20,006 bases of DNA from Acidimicrobiaceae bacterium (GTDB lineage Bacteria > Actinomycetota > Acidimicrobiia > Acidimicrobiales > Bog-793). The stretch lies in contig JAODBN010000169.1 of NCBI GenBank assembly GCA_025463965.1, positions 1 through 20,006 on the forward strand. Direction: 5' to 3'. The translations under genes and the position numbers were made by a program. This document shows positions 7,000 to 14,779 of this stretch, one piece after another. Positions within the stretch are counted from its first letter, which is position 1. Every line of letters begins with the position of its first letter. A model generated the notes under the pieces. The model searched no databases. It saw only the letters and a program-made list of their open reading frames with translations, and was not told the origin of the DNA.

Positions 7000-8133
7000 A
7001 TGCCCGCCTACCTCGACAACGCCGCCACCACCCCCATGCGGCCAGAGGCGGTCGAGGCGATGCTCCCCTTCCTCACCGACGGGTTCGCCAACCCCTCGGG
7101 CCTGCACGGCGCCTCGCGCCGGGCGCGCCGCGCCGTGGACGCCGCCCGAGAGGCCCTGGCGGCGCGTCTCGGCTGCGAGCCCGGTGAACTGATCTGGACG
7201 TCCGGCGGGACCGAGGCGGACAACCTCGCGGTGTTGGGCGCGCACGAGGCGCTGGGCGGCACGGTCGTGGTCTCCGCCATCGAGCACCGGGCGGTGCTCC
7301 GCCCGGGCGAGGCGGTCGGGGCGCGCATCGCGGGTGCGACCCCCGAGGGGACCGTCGACCTCGACCTGCTCGCCGAGGCCCTCGACGAGGGCGTCGGCCT
7401 GGTCTCGGTGATGGCAGTGAACAGCGAGGTGGGGACGGTGCAGCCGCTGGAGGAGGTGGTGCGCCTCGGCAGGCGCCTCGCCCCGCGCGCCCTCCTGCAT
7501 TGCGACGCGGTCCAGGCCTACCCGTGGCTGGATGTCGCCGCCCTGTGCGCCGGATTCGATCTCGTGAGCGTGTCGGCCCACAAGTTCGGGGGCCCGAAGG
7601 GGATCGGAGCGCTCGTCGCCCGTGGGCATGCCGCGGCTTCGCTCGTTCCCCGCCAGCTCGGCGGGGAACAGGAGCGCGGCCTGCGAGCCGGCACCGAGAA
7701 CGTGGCCGGGATCGTGGCGACCGGCGTGGCGGCAGAGCTGGCCGCTCGTGAGCGGCCCGAGACCGTCGAGCGGGTGGCGGCGCTGCGGGACCGGTTCGTC
7801 GACGGGCTGTTGGCGGCCTATCCCCAGACGAGCGAGCCTGCACCCCGGGAGGCTCGCGTGGCGGGGAGCGCGCACGTCTGCTTTTCGGGGGTCGAGGCAG
7901 AGGAGCTGCTGCTGATGCTCGATCGCGAGGAGGTGGCCGCCTCGACCGGCTCGGCGTGCGCGAGCGGCGCCCGCGATCCGAGCCATGTGCTGCTCGCCAT
8001 GGGTTGGGCCCCGAGCCGTGCCCGCAGTGCCGTGCGCTTCTCGCTTGGAGCTTCGACCTCGCCCGGCGAGGTGGACCACGCCCTCTCCGCGGTTCGCGCG
8101 GTGCTCGCCCGCCTGGCGGCCGCGACCGCCTGA
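7000..8133 (+). CDS. Cysteine desulfurase (IscS/NifS family)
   Basis: This PLP enzyme removes sulfur from cysteine as an enzyme-bound persulfide and passes it to acceptors such as MnmA or Fe-S scaffolds. The 377-residue protein begins MPAYLDNAATTPM, the standard family start, at ATG 7000; an upstream in-frame start would add 22 unrelated residues. Visible landmarks are SGGTEADNLAV, the PLP Lys in SAHKFGGPKG (K195), the RAGTEN motif and the catalytic Cys in STGSACASG (C320). The short SACASG loop places it near NifS-type and actinobacterial IscS enzymes. It lies 90 bases before mnmA, the expected sulfur acceptor, separated by a hairpin. Whether it serves mainly tRNA thiolation or Fe-S assembly is inference from context; no iscU or suf gene is in view. 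Confidence 0.93.
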   Translation: MPAYLDNAATTPMRPEAVEAMLPFLTDGFANPSGLHGASRRARRAVDAAREALAARLGCEPGELIWTSGGTEADNLAVLGAHEALGGTVVVSAIEHRAVLRPGEAVGARIAGATPEGTVDLDLLAEALDEGVGLVSVMAVNSEVGTVQPLEEVVRLGRRLAPRALLHCDAVQAYPWLDVAALCAGFDLVSVSAHKFGGPKGIGALVARGHAAASLVPRQLGGEQERGLRAGTENVAGIVATGVAAELAARERPETVERVAALRDRFVDGLLAAYPQTSEPAPREARVAGSAHVCFSGVEAEELLLMLDREEVAASTGSACASGARDPSHVLLAMGWAPSRARSAVRFSLGASTSPGEVDHALSAVRAVLARLAAATA

Positions 8134-8136
8134 GCC

Positions 8137-8168
8137 GACGAGCCGTTCGCTCGTTCGACCGGCTCGTC
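8137..8168 (+). terminator. Hairpin between cysteine desulfurase and mnmA
   Basis: GACGAGCCG and CGGCTCGTC form a perfect 9-bp stem with a 14-base loop, 3 bases after the desulfurase stop. No T-run follows. It may be a U-less terminator or a processing or stability element separating the two genes. Confidence 0.45.
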
Positions 8169-8211
8169 CAACGGGCTCGGCCGGGCGTGCACGAGCGGCT
8201 GTGCCGGCTGG

Positions 8212-8223
8212 GAGAATGGCGCC
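8212..8223 (+). promoter_or_regulatory. Possible leaderless-type -10 element of mnmA
   Basis: GAGAAT, one mismatch from TAGAAT, lies 6 bases before the GTG of mnmA, with no ribosome site between them. This fits a leaderless start. The first base is not T and there is no clear -35, so support is modest. Confidence 0.35.
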
Positions 8224-9315
8224 GTGCGTGTGCTCGTGGCCATGTCAGGAGGGGTGGACTCCTCGGTCGCGGCTGCCCTCTTGCAGGCGCAGGGCCACGA
8301 GGTCGTCGGGGCGACGATGAAGCTATGGGGCGGCCGCTCCGACTCCGGCTGCTGCTCGGTGGCCGACGTGCTCGACGCCCGACGGGTCGCCGACCGCCTC
8401 GGGATCGAGCACCACACGTTCTCGCTCACCGAGGCCTTCGAGGAGTCGGTGGTGGCGCCCTACGTCGCCGGCCACGCCGCGGGCCGCACCCCGAACCCGT
8501 GCGTGGAGTGCAACCGCCACCTCAAGTTCGACCGTTTCCTCGAGCGGGCGCTGCGCCTGGGTTTCGACGCCGTGGCGACCGGCCACCACGCTCGCGTGGA
8601 GCGCGACGCGGGCGGCCAAGTGCGCCTGCTGCGCGGCGCCGACCGCCAAAAGGACCAGTCCTACGTGCTCGCCGTGCTCGAGCGCGCCCAGCTTCAGCGC
8701 TCGCTCTTTCCCGTCGGGACGATGACCAAGCCCGAGGTGCGCCGGATGGCGGAGCGCCTGGGGCTCTCGACGGCGGCCAAGCCCGACTCCCAGGACGTGT
8801 GCTTTGTGGCGCGCCACGGCGAGGGATCGGGTCGCAAGGGCTTTCTCGCCCCACGCGTCGAGCTCCATCCCGGTCGGGTGGTGGAGGCCTCGACGGGAGC
8901 GGTGGTCGGGCAGGTGGACGCGGTGGAGCTCGTGACGGTGGGACAGCGCCGGGGGCTCGGCCCGAACGGTGCCGCCTCTGGCGCACGCCGCTACGCGCTC
9001 GAAGTCGACGTGGCCAACCGGACCGTCCTCGTCGGCGGCGAGGAGGAGCTGCTCGTGCGGCGGCACCCGCTCGAGCAGCGGACCTGGGTCGGAGACGCCC
9101 TCGCCCTCGGCACGGAGGTCCTGGTGCAGTCCAGCGCGCACGGCCAGACACGTCGTGCGGTGCTGGAGGAAGGCGGGGTCCGGTTGCTCGATCCCGCTCG
9201 CGCCGTCGCGCCCGGCCAGCTGGTCGCCTGCTACGTGGGCGACCAGGTGGTCGGATCGGGCATCGTCGCCGCGCAGGGCGCCGCTGCGGGCATCAGTGCG
9301 TCGCCGGCCGGGTAG
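8224..9315 (+). CDS. mnmA: tRNA-specific 2-thiouridylase MnmA
   Basis: MnmA (TrmU) adenylates and thiolates U34 of the tRNAs for Lys, Glu and Gln, using sulfur from a cysteine desulfurase. The 363-residue protein opens with the PP-loop MSGGVDSSVAA, then has TPNPCVECNR with the first catalytic Cys (C93), GADRQKDQSYVL for tRNA/ATP handling, SQDVCFV with the second catalytic Cys (C193), and TVGQRRGLG leading into the C-terminal beta-barrel domain. Both Cys are present, so it should be active. It is flanked by its likely sulfur donor upstream and ligA downstream, an arrangement familiar from actinobacterial genomes. The GTG start is supported by the MRVLVAMSGG opening. Confidence 0.95.
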   Translation: MRVLVAMSGGVDSSVAAALLQAQGHEVVGATMKLWGGRSDSGCCSVADVLDARRVADRLGIEHHTFSLTEAFEESVVAPYVAGHAAGRTPNPCVECNRHLKFDRFLERALRLGFDAVATGHHARVERDAGGQVRLLRGADRQKDQSYVLAVLERAQLQRSLFPVGTMTKPEVRRMAERLGLSTAAKPDSQDVCFVARHGEGSGRKGFLAPRVELHPGRVVEASTGAVVGQVDAVELVTVGQRRGLGPNGAASGARRYALEVDVANRTVLVGGEEELLVRRHPLEQRTWVGDALALGTEVLVQSSAHGQTRRAVLEEGGVRLLDPARAVAPGQLVACYVGDQVVGSGIVAAQGAAAGISASPAG

Positions 9316-9325
9316 CTCGCCGACC

Positions 9326-11491
9326 GTGTCGGAGGACGTTCGCATCGAAGGACGGGACGAGGAACCCCTCGTCGAGGCGCTCGCCGAGGAGGCCGAGGCG
9401 ACGACCACGGCCGCGCCCGGCGACCGGGTGGAGGAGCTTCGCGCCCAGATCCGCTATCACGCCGAGCGCTACCACCAAGACGACGCGCCAGAGATCGCAG
9501 ACGCCGAGTACGACGCGCTCGTAATGGAGCTGCGCCGCCTCGAGGAGGAGCACCCCGAGCTCGCCTCCGACGCATCCCCGACCGTGCAGGTCGGCGCCCC
9601 GCCGTCGCCCGCCTTCGCCCCGGTCCGTCACTCGGTGCGGATGATGAGCCTCGACAACGCCTTCTCCTTCGAGGAGCTGACCGCCTGGGGACAGCGCCTC
9701 GAGCGCCTGCTCGCCGACGTCGGGTCGGACGCGGAGCGGGGCCAGGTCGCCTTCGTCTGCGAGCCGAAGATCGACGGACTGGCCCTCTCGCTTCGTTACG
9801 AGTCGGGAGAGCTCGTCCGTGCGGCGACGCGCGGGGACGGGGTCACCGGGGAAGACGTGACCGCCAACGTGCGCACCATCGCGGCGATCCCACACCGCCT
9901 GGCGCTCCCGCGGGGGGAGATCCCGGGCGTGCTCGAGGTTCGGGGGGAGGCCTACCTGCCGGTGTCCGCCTTCGAGGAGCTGAACCGGCGTCAGGAACAA
10001 GCCGGCCTGAAGCGCTTTGCCAACCCCCGGAATTCAGCCGCCGGGTCGCTTCGCCAGAAGGACCCCGCCGTCACCGCCTCGCGCCCGCTCTCCTTCTTCG
10101 CCTACCAGGTGGGAGAGGCCGACGGGGGAGCCGCCGGGCCCTCCGGTGCGGCCCTCGCCACGCACTCGGCTGCGCTGGAGCTGCTGGCGAGAGCCGGGCT
10201 GCCGGTGAACAGCTCGGTGGAGGTGGTGCACGACCTCGACGAGGTCTACGCGTACTGCCACCGAGCGCTCGAGCATCGCCACGACCTCGACTACGAGATC
10301 GACGGGTCGGTGGTGAAGGTCGACGACCTCGCGCTCCAGCGGCGGCTCGGCTCCACCTCGCACGCACCCCGGTGGGCCATCGCCTACAAGTTCCCCCCCG
10401 AGGAGCGCACGACGCTTCTCGAGGCGATCCTCATCTCGATCGGGCGCACCGGGCGGGCCACGCCGTTCGCCCAGTTGCGACCGGTGGTGGACGCCGGCTC
10501 GACGGTCGGCCTTGCGAGCCTGCACAACGAAGACCAGGTGCGTCTGAAGGACGTCCGAGCGGGCGACACCGTCATCGTGCGCAAGGCGGGCGACGTGATC
10601 CCCGAGGTCGTCGGGCCGGTGCTGGCCCAGCGCCCGGCGGACTCGTCGCCCTGGGTCTTCCCCTCCACCTGCCCCGGATGTGGCGGCCCGCTCGTGCGCC
10701 TCGAGGGCGAGAGCGACACCTACTGCGTCAACGTGGACTGCCCTCACCAGCAGCGCCAGCGGATCTCGCACTTCGCCGCCCGCTCGGCGATGGACATCGA
10801 GGGTCTCGGCGAGCAGCGGGTGGCTCAGCTGCTCGCTGCCGGGCTCGTCCACGACGTGGCGGACCTGTACTCGCTCGAGCTCGGCCAGCTCTCGGGCCTG
10901 GAGGGATTCGCAGAGATCTCCGCTCGCAACCTCGTGGCTGCGATCGACGCCTCGCGCTCGAGGGGCATGACCCGCTTGCTCGTGGCGCTCTCCATCCGCG
11001 AGGTCGGCCCGACGATCGCCGCCGCTCTTGCCGGCCACCTGCCCGACCTCGACGCGCTCGTGGCGGCGGGCGAAGACGTGCTGGCGGCGATCGACGGGGT
11101 CGGCCCCACCATCGCCGCGAGCGTCGTGGCCTTCTTCGCCTCCGAGCGCAACCGGGCGGTCCTCGACAAGCTGCGTGCAGCGGGCGTCGACCTCTCCTCG
11201 GACCGCTACCGGCCTCCGGACGCCTCCGGCGAGCCCAGTGCGGTAGGGGTGCTGGTCGGGAAGTCGGTGGTGATCACCGGGTCGCTCGAGCGCTTCACGC
11301 GAGAAGAGGCCGAGGCCGCCGTGCTCGAGCGAGGTGGCAAGTCACCGGGCTCGGTCTCCAAGCGCACCTTTGCGGTGGTCGTCGGGGCCGAGCCGGGGGC
11401 CTCCAAGCTCACCAAGGCCGAGTCACTCGGGATCCCGCAGCTCGACGAGGCGGGCTTTGTGCATCTGCTCGAGACCGGTGAAGCGGGCTGA
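9326..11491 (+). CDS. ligA: NAD-dependent DNA ligase LigA
   Basis: LigA seals nicks in replication and repair using NAD+. From GTG 9326, 10 bases after mnmA stops, the protein has 721 residues, longer than the usual 670 or so. About 35 acidic residues precede the Ia domain (RYHAERYHQDDAPEIADAEYD). The adenylation motif CEPKIDGLA carries the nucleophilic Lys (K148); ENLF-like family pieces, RFANPRNSAAGSLRQ and the OB-fold follow. A four-Cys zinc finger (C449, C452, C467, C472), helix-hairpin-helix repeats (DIEGLGE, DGVGPTIA) and a C-terminal BRCT domain (about 643-721, VVITGSLE) complete it. The start is chosen by position after mnmA; a much longer in-frame reading overlaps mnmA and is not family-like. 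All essential parts are intact. Confidence 0.96.
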   Translation: MSEDVRIEGRDEEPLVEALAEEAEATTTAAPGDRVEELRAQIRYHAERYHQDDAPEIADAEYDALVMELRRLEEEHPELASDASPTVQVGAPPSPAFAPVRHSVRMMSLDNAFSFEELTAWGQRLERLLADVGSDAERGQVAFVCEPKIDGLALSLRYESGELVRAATRGDGVTGEDVTANVRTIAAIPHRLALPRGEIPGVLEVRGEAYLPVSAFEELNRRQEQAGLKRFANPRNSAAGSLRQKDPAVTASRPLSFFAYQVGEADGGAAGPSGAALATHSAALELLARAGLPVNSSVEVVHDLDEVYAYCHRALEHRHDLDYEIDGSVVKVDDLALQRRLGSTSHAPRWAIAYKFPPEERTTLLEAILISIGRTGRATPFAQLRPVVDAGSTVGLASLHNEDQVRLKDVRAGDTVIVRKAGDVIPEVVGPVLAQRPADSSPWVFPSTCPGCGGPLVRLEGESDTYCVNVDCPHQQRQRISHFAARSAMDIEGLGEQRVAQLLAAGLVHDVADLYSLELGQLSGLEGFAEISARNLVAAIDASRSRGMTRLLVALSIREVGPTIAAALAGHLPDLDALVAAGEDVLAAIDGVGPTIAASVVAFFASERNRAVLDKLRAAGVDLSSDRYRPPDASGEPSAVGVLVGKSVVITGSLERFTREEAEAAVLERGGKSPGSVSKRTFAVVVGAEPGASKLTKAESLGIPQLDEAGFVHLLETGEAG

Positions 11492-11549
11492 GCCCCCTGG
11501 AGGTCGCCCGATCACAACATTTGCAACACCAGCCCCCTTCGCCTCGCTG

Positions 11550-11575
11550 ACCACAGTAGGGTTTGTGGTGAGGAG
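11550..11575 (+). promoter_or_regulatory. Promoter region and ribosome site of the PASTA kinase
   Basis: TAGGGT at 11557-11562 is a TAnnnT -10 match. It is flanked by the perfect inverted repeat ACCACA (11550-11555) and TGTGGT (11564-11569). GAGGAG (11570-11575) lies 5 bases before the ATG at 11581. Leader length would be about a dozen bases. No clear -35 is visible. Confidence 0.4.
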
Positions 11576-11580
11576 CGCTG

Positions 11581-13659
11581 ATGAGCACGATCACCGAGCA
11601 GCTCGGACGGGACCTCGCCGGCCGGTACCGCCTCGAAGCGGGCCTGGGCACCGGTGCGTCCGCCCACGTCTACGCGGCCTTTGACGGCCGTCTGCGCCGT
11701 CGCGTCGCGGTAAAGCTCCTCCATCCCGGCCTGAGTGGCGATGCCGCCTTCCTGCGGCGCTTCTCCGCGGAGGCCCAGGCAGTCGCGGCGCTCAACCACC
11801 CGAACGTGCTGCAGGTCTTCGACTGGGGCGAGGAGGAGGACGGGCCTTTCCTCGTCCTCGAGTACCTCGGTGGTGGGAGCCTGCGCGACCTTCTCGACCA
11901 AGGACATCGCCTCACCCCCGCGCAGGCCGCCGCGGTGGGGGCGGGCGTCGCGCGTGGGCTGGCCTACGCGCACCGTCGTGGACTGGTCCATCGCGACGTG
12001 AAGCCGGCGAACGTGCTGTTCGACGCCGAGGGCGGCGTGCGAATCGCCGACTTCGGCCTCGCCCGGGCGCTGGCTGAGGCCGCGTGGACCGAGCCCCAGG
12101 GTGCCGTGCTCGGTACCGCCCGCTACGCGTCCCCCGAGCAGGCCGAGGGGCGCTCGTTGGACGGGCGTTCGGACGTCTATTCGCTCGCTCTCGTGCTCTA
12201 CGAGGCGGTTACGGGCCGCGTCCCGTTCAGTGCGGACACCACGGTGGCGACCCTGATGGCCCGCATCGGCGCGACGCTCCCGCCTGCGCCGGAGCTCGGA
12301 CCGCTCGCCCCCATCCTCGCCCAGGCCGCCATCTCCGAGCCGGTGGTCCGGCTCGATGCCGATGAGCTCGCCGAGGACCTCGAGGTGCTGGGGCGTGCAC
12401 TCCCCGCGCCCGGCGCCCTCCCGCTCGCCCCCCGCCCGCTCGAGCTCTCCCTCGACGACACGCCGAACGGCTCGGGGGAGGCGCCATCTCGACGCAAGAG
12501 CCCGAGGCGCTCCTCGGGGCGGGACGGCGCGCCCAGCCGGACACCGAGCCCGGACGCCGGTCTCGAGGACCTGACCGAGCTCGGCACGTCGTCGGCTCGC
12601 AGGGGAGCTCGAAGCGAGCGAGCCCGGGCCGACCGCCAGTACGAGACCGACCGGCACGAGACCGACCAGCACGAGACCGACCAGCACTGGGACGGCCAAC
12701 GCTGGGTCCACGAGCACGCGGCCGATCAGCCCTTTGTCGACGAAGACGGCGTGGAGGAGCAGGCAGCCGACAAGCGCAGGCCCCGACGCCTGCGGCGGAC
12801 GGTCCTCGCTGTGGTCCTCCTGCTCGTGCTGGGCGCCGGGGCGTTCGTGGCCGACCGGCTCGTGCACTCGGGAATCCCGGTCCCGGCGGTCGCCGGGCGC
12901 TCGGTGACCGCGGCGGAAAAGGCGCTCGTCGCCCAGCACCTGCGTGCCCAGAGCACCCGGGCCTACTCCTCTGCGGTCCCCGCTGGCATGGTCCTGTCCC
13001 AGCGTCCCAAGCCCGGCGTGCGAGCCAAGGCCGGCACCCCAGTAAAGCTCGTCGTCTCCCAGGGCCATGCGCCCGTGGCGGTTCCCCAACTGGTCGGCGA
13101 GTCCCAGTCGCAGGCCACCGCGGCGCTCTCCTCGGTGCACTTCGCCGCCAACGTCACCCCGGCGTACAGCGAGACCGTGCCGGCGGGCACGGTGATCTCG
13201 GCCTCGCCCGCGAGCGGGACCGCCCCCTACGGGGCCTCGGTCGCCCTCCAGGTCTCTGAGGGCCCCCACCCTCGCCAGATCCCCCAGTTCTCGAGCTCCA
13301 CGACTTGGGCCGGTGCGAGCGCTGCGCTCACCGGCCTGCGTCTCTCCCCGATCGAGGAGCGGGCCTACTCCGATCAGGTGCCAGCGGGCGAGATCATCGC
13401 CACCGCTCCCTCCGAAGGGGCCGGCGGGGTGGCGGTGGGATCGCGCGTCACCGTCACGGTCTCGCTCGGGCCGCGCCTTGTGACGGTGCCGCCCGTCTCG
13501 AACCTGTCGATCGCCCAGGCGCTCGCGGCCCTGCAGGCCGAGGGCCTGAACGCCACCGAGCAGATCGGCCCGCCACTCTCCACCCAGGCGACGACCACCG
13601 ATCCCGCACCCGGTACCAAGGTGCGCCCCGGCACGCCGATCACCCTGTACGTGAAATAG
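11581..13659 (+). CDS. Membrane Ser/Thr protein kinase with four PASTA repeats (PknB-like)
   Basis: This is a Hanks-type kinase with an extracytoplasmic sensor for cell-wall fragments, the PknB/StkP class that controls growth and division. The 692-residue protein has a kinase domain at about 15-280: the Gly-rich loop LGTGASAHVY, VAVK (K45), HRDVKPAN (D139), DFGLA (D157) and GTARYASPEQ. A disordered charged linker (280-405) contains three tandem pentapeptides, ETDRH-ETDQH-ETDQH, at 355-369. A basic stop-transfer patch (398-406) and one membrane helix (about 407-424) lead to four PASTA repeats (about 431-494, 495-560, 561-630, 631-692) with the recurring pattern VPAG...S..P..G. All catalytic residues are present. 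Unlike typical pknB it is not next to ftsW, pbpA or a PP2C phosphatase, so it may be an additional paralog. GAGGAG before the ATG supports the start. Confidence 0.93.
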   Translation: MSTITEQLGRDLAGRYRLEAGLGTGASAHVYAAFDGRLRRRVAVKLLHPGLSGDAAFLRRFSAEAQAVAALNHPNVLQVFDWGEEEDGPFLVLEYLGGGSLRDLLDQGHRLTPAQAAAVGAGVARGLAYAHRRGLVHRDVKPANVLFDAEGGVRIADFGLARALAEAAWTEPQGAVLGTARYASPEQAEGRSLDGRSDVYSLALVLYEAVTGRVPFSADTTVATLMARIGATLPPAPELGPLAPILAQAAISEPVVRLDADELAEDLEVLGRALPAPGALPLAPRPLELSLDDTPNGSGEAPSRRKSPRRSSGRDGAPSRTPSPDAGLEDLTELGTSSARRGARSERARADRQYETDRHETDQHETDQHWDGQRWVHEHAADQPFVDEDGVEEQAADKRRPRRLRRTVLAVVLLLVLGAGAFVADRLVHSGIPVPAVAGRSVTAAEKALVAQHLRAQSTRAYSSAVPAGMVLSQRPKPGVRAKAGTPVKLVVSQGHAPVAVPQLVGESQSQATAALSSVHFAANVTPAYSETVPAGTVISASPASGTAPYGASVALQVSEGPHPRQIPQFSSSTTWAGASAALTGLRLSPIEERAYSDQVPAGEIIATAPSEGAGGVAVGSRVTVTVSLGPRLVTVPPVSNLSIAQALAALQAEGLNATEQIGPPLSTQATTTDPAPGTKVRPGTPITLYVK
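12643..12687 (+). repeat. Three tandem 15-base repeats in the kinase linker
   Basis: Three direct 15-base units read GAGACCGACCGGCAC once and GAGACCGACCAGCAC twice, differing by one base. They encode ETDRH, ETDQH and ETDQH in the cytoplasmic linker just before the membrane helix. A weaker unit (DRQY) precedes them, consistent with repeat expansion. Confidence 0.9.
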
Positions 13660-13672
13660 CGCTCGCCGCAGT

Positions 13673-14563
13673 TCAGGGGAGGAGCTTTCCCCCGGTCACC
13701 CCGATCACCTCGCCGGTGATGTAGCTCGACTCGCCCGAGGCGAGAAAGACGTAGGCAGGAGCGAGCTCGGCGGGCTGGCCAGCTCGTCCGAGCGGCGTGT
13801 TCTTCCCGAACTGGCTCACTTCATCCTCGGGCATCGTGGCGGGGATGAGAGGCGTCCAGATCGGCCCGGGGGCCACCGCGTTGACGCGGACGCCTCGCTC
13901 GGCAAGGTGCTGGGCGAGGCCCTTGGTGAAGTTGACGATGGCGCCCTTGGTGGCTGCGTAGTCGAGCAGCGGCGGGGCGGGTGAATAGGCCTCGATCGAG
14001 GCGGTGTTGACGATCGCCGAGCCCGGCCCGAGGTGCGGGAGCGCCGCCCGGCAGGTCCAGAACAGGGCGTAGAGGTTGGTCTTGAACACCCGGTCGAGCT
14101 GCTCGTCGGTGATGTCGGCCAGGCCGCCCGGCTGGGCCATCTGGTAGGCGGCGTTGTTCACGAGCAGATCGAGGCCCCCCAGCTCGGCGACGGCTCGCTC
14201 GATCACTGCCACGCAGTTGGCCTGCTCGGTCAGGTCGGTGGCCATCATCACGCAGCGACGCCCCGCCTCTTGCACGAGGGCCGCCGTCTCGGCGGCGTCC
14301 TCGGCTTCGTCCTCGAGGTGCGTGATGAGGACGTCCGCCCCCTCCCGGGCGAAGGCCAGCGCGACCGCCCGGCCGATGCCGGAGTCGCCCCCGGTGACCA
14401 CCGCCCGCCGGTCGACCAGCCGCTCGGAGCCTCGATAGCTCTTCTCGCCGTGGTCAGGCGGAGGCGACATCGCCGAGGTCTTCCCCGGCGGCGACTGGGA
14501 CTGGCGTGGACGATCCTGTGGGTAGCGCTCGACGGGATTCGTGGCCTCGTGCTGGTCGCTCAT
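13673..14563 (-). CDS. Short-chain dehydrogenase/reductase, YghA / general stress protein 39-like
   Basis: This is a cytoplasmic NAD(P)-dependent oxidoreductase of the SDR family. The 296-residue protein has a polar Pro/Gln-rich N-terminal tail of about 45 residues (PPGKTSAMSPPPDHGEKSY, shared with E. coli YghA and B. subtilis GSP39-type proteins). Then come the cofactor motif TGGDSGIG (57-64), NNAA (136-139), catalytic S189, the Y202-x3-K206 pair and GPIWTPL. The substrate is not evident; relatives are described as aldehyde or sugar-alcohol dehydrogenases tied to stress. ATG 14563 is chosen because the start MSDQHEATNPVERYP fits the family and a -10-like element lies 7 bases upstream. It is convergent with the kinase gene (13 bases between stops) and has the same direction as the glycosidase gene. 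Confidence 0.9.
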   Translation of the reverse strand: MSDQHEATNPVERYPQDRPRQSQSPPGKTSAMSPPPDHGEKSYRGSERLVDRRAVVTGGDSGIGRAVALAFAREGADVLITHLEDEAEDAAETAALVQEAGRRCVMMATDLTEQANCVAVIERAVAELGGLDLLVNNAAYQMAQPGGLADITDEQLDRVFKTNLYALFWTCRAALPHLGPGSAIVNTASIEAYSPAPPLLDYAATKGAIVNFTKGLAQHLAERGVRVNAVAPGPIWTPLIPATMPEDEVSQFGKNTPLGRAGQPAELAPAYVFLASGESSYITGEVIGVTGGKLLP

Positions 14564-14599
14564 GGCGAGGGCGCTACCCACGAACCGGAGCGCCGGAAC
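14564..14599 (-). promoter_or_regulatory. Leaderless and possibly SigB/SigF-type promoter of the SDR gene
   Basis: On the minus strand TAGCGC (plus 14571-14576) lies 7 bases before the ATG, giving a leaderless transcript. The same bases read as GGGTAG (plus 14574-14579), preceded after 14 bases by GTTCCG (plus 14594-14599). That resembles the GTTT-N14-GGGTAT form recognised by general-stress sigma factors. Both readings are pattern matches only. Confidence 0.35.
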
Positions 14600-14690
14600 C
14601 CCCCCCGCTTTCCGACCGGCCGGCCCGCCAATGGTCACTCGTGTCCGTGCGCCTCGCCCTCACTTGCTGGCGGGAACGAGCCAAATCGGT

Positions 14691-14741
14691 GAGCGCGCGG
14701 TGGACTCACTCTTCGGCCGTCGGCGCGGTCCACCCGCGCTC
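14691..14741 (-). terminator. Long hairpin after the glycosidase gene
   Basis: The plus strand reads GAGCGCG-C-GGTGGAC (14691-14705), a 22-base loop, then GTCCACCCGCGCTC (14728-14741). This is a 14-bp stem with a single bulged C. It lies 39-89 bases beyond the glycosidase stop (14780) and before the SDR gene. On the minus strand it is followed by ACCGATTTGG, a weak T-run. A terminator for the glycosidase gene is the simplest reading. Confidence 0.5.
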
Positions 14742-14779
14742 GCGGGGCCGGGCGAGTGCCGCCCGACCCCGGGATTCCA

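Noticed and set aside
14599..14606. Run of 8 C upstream of the SDR gene, a possible slippage tract
   Set aside because: It lies outside the -35/-10 spacer and the coding sequence, and C-runs of 7-8 also occur elsewhere in this GC-rich window (for example within ligA near 10387).
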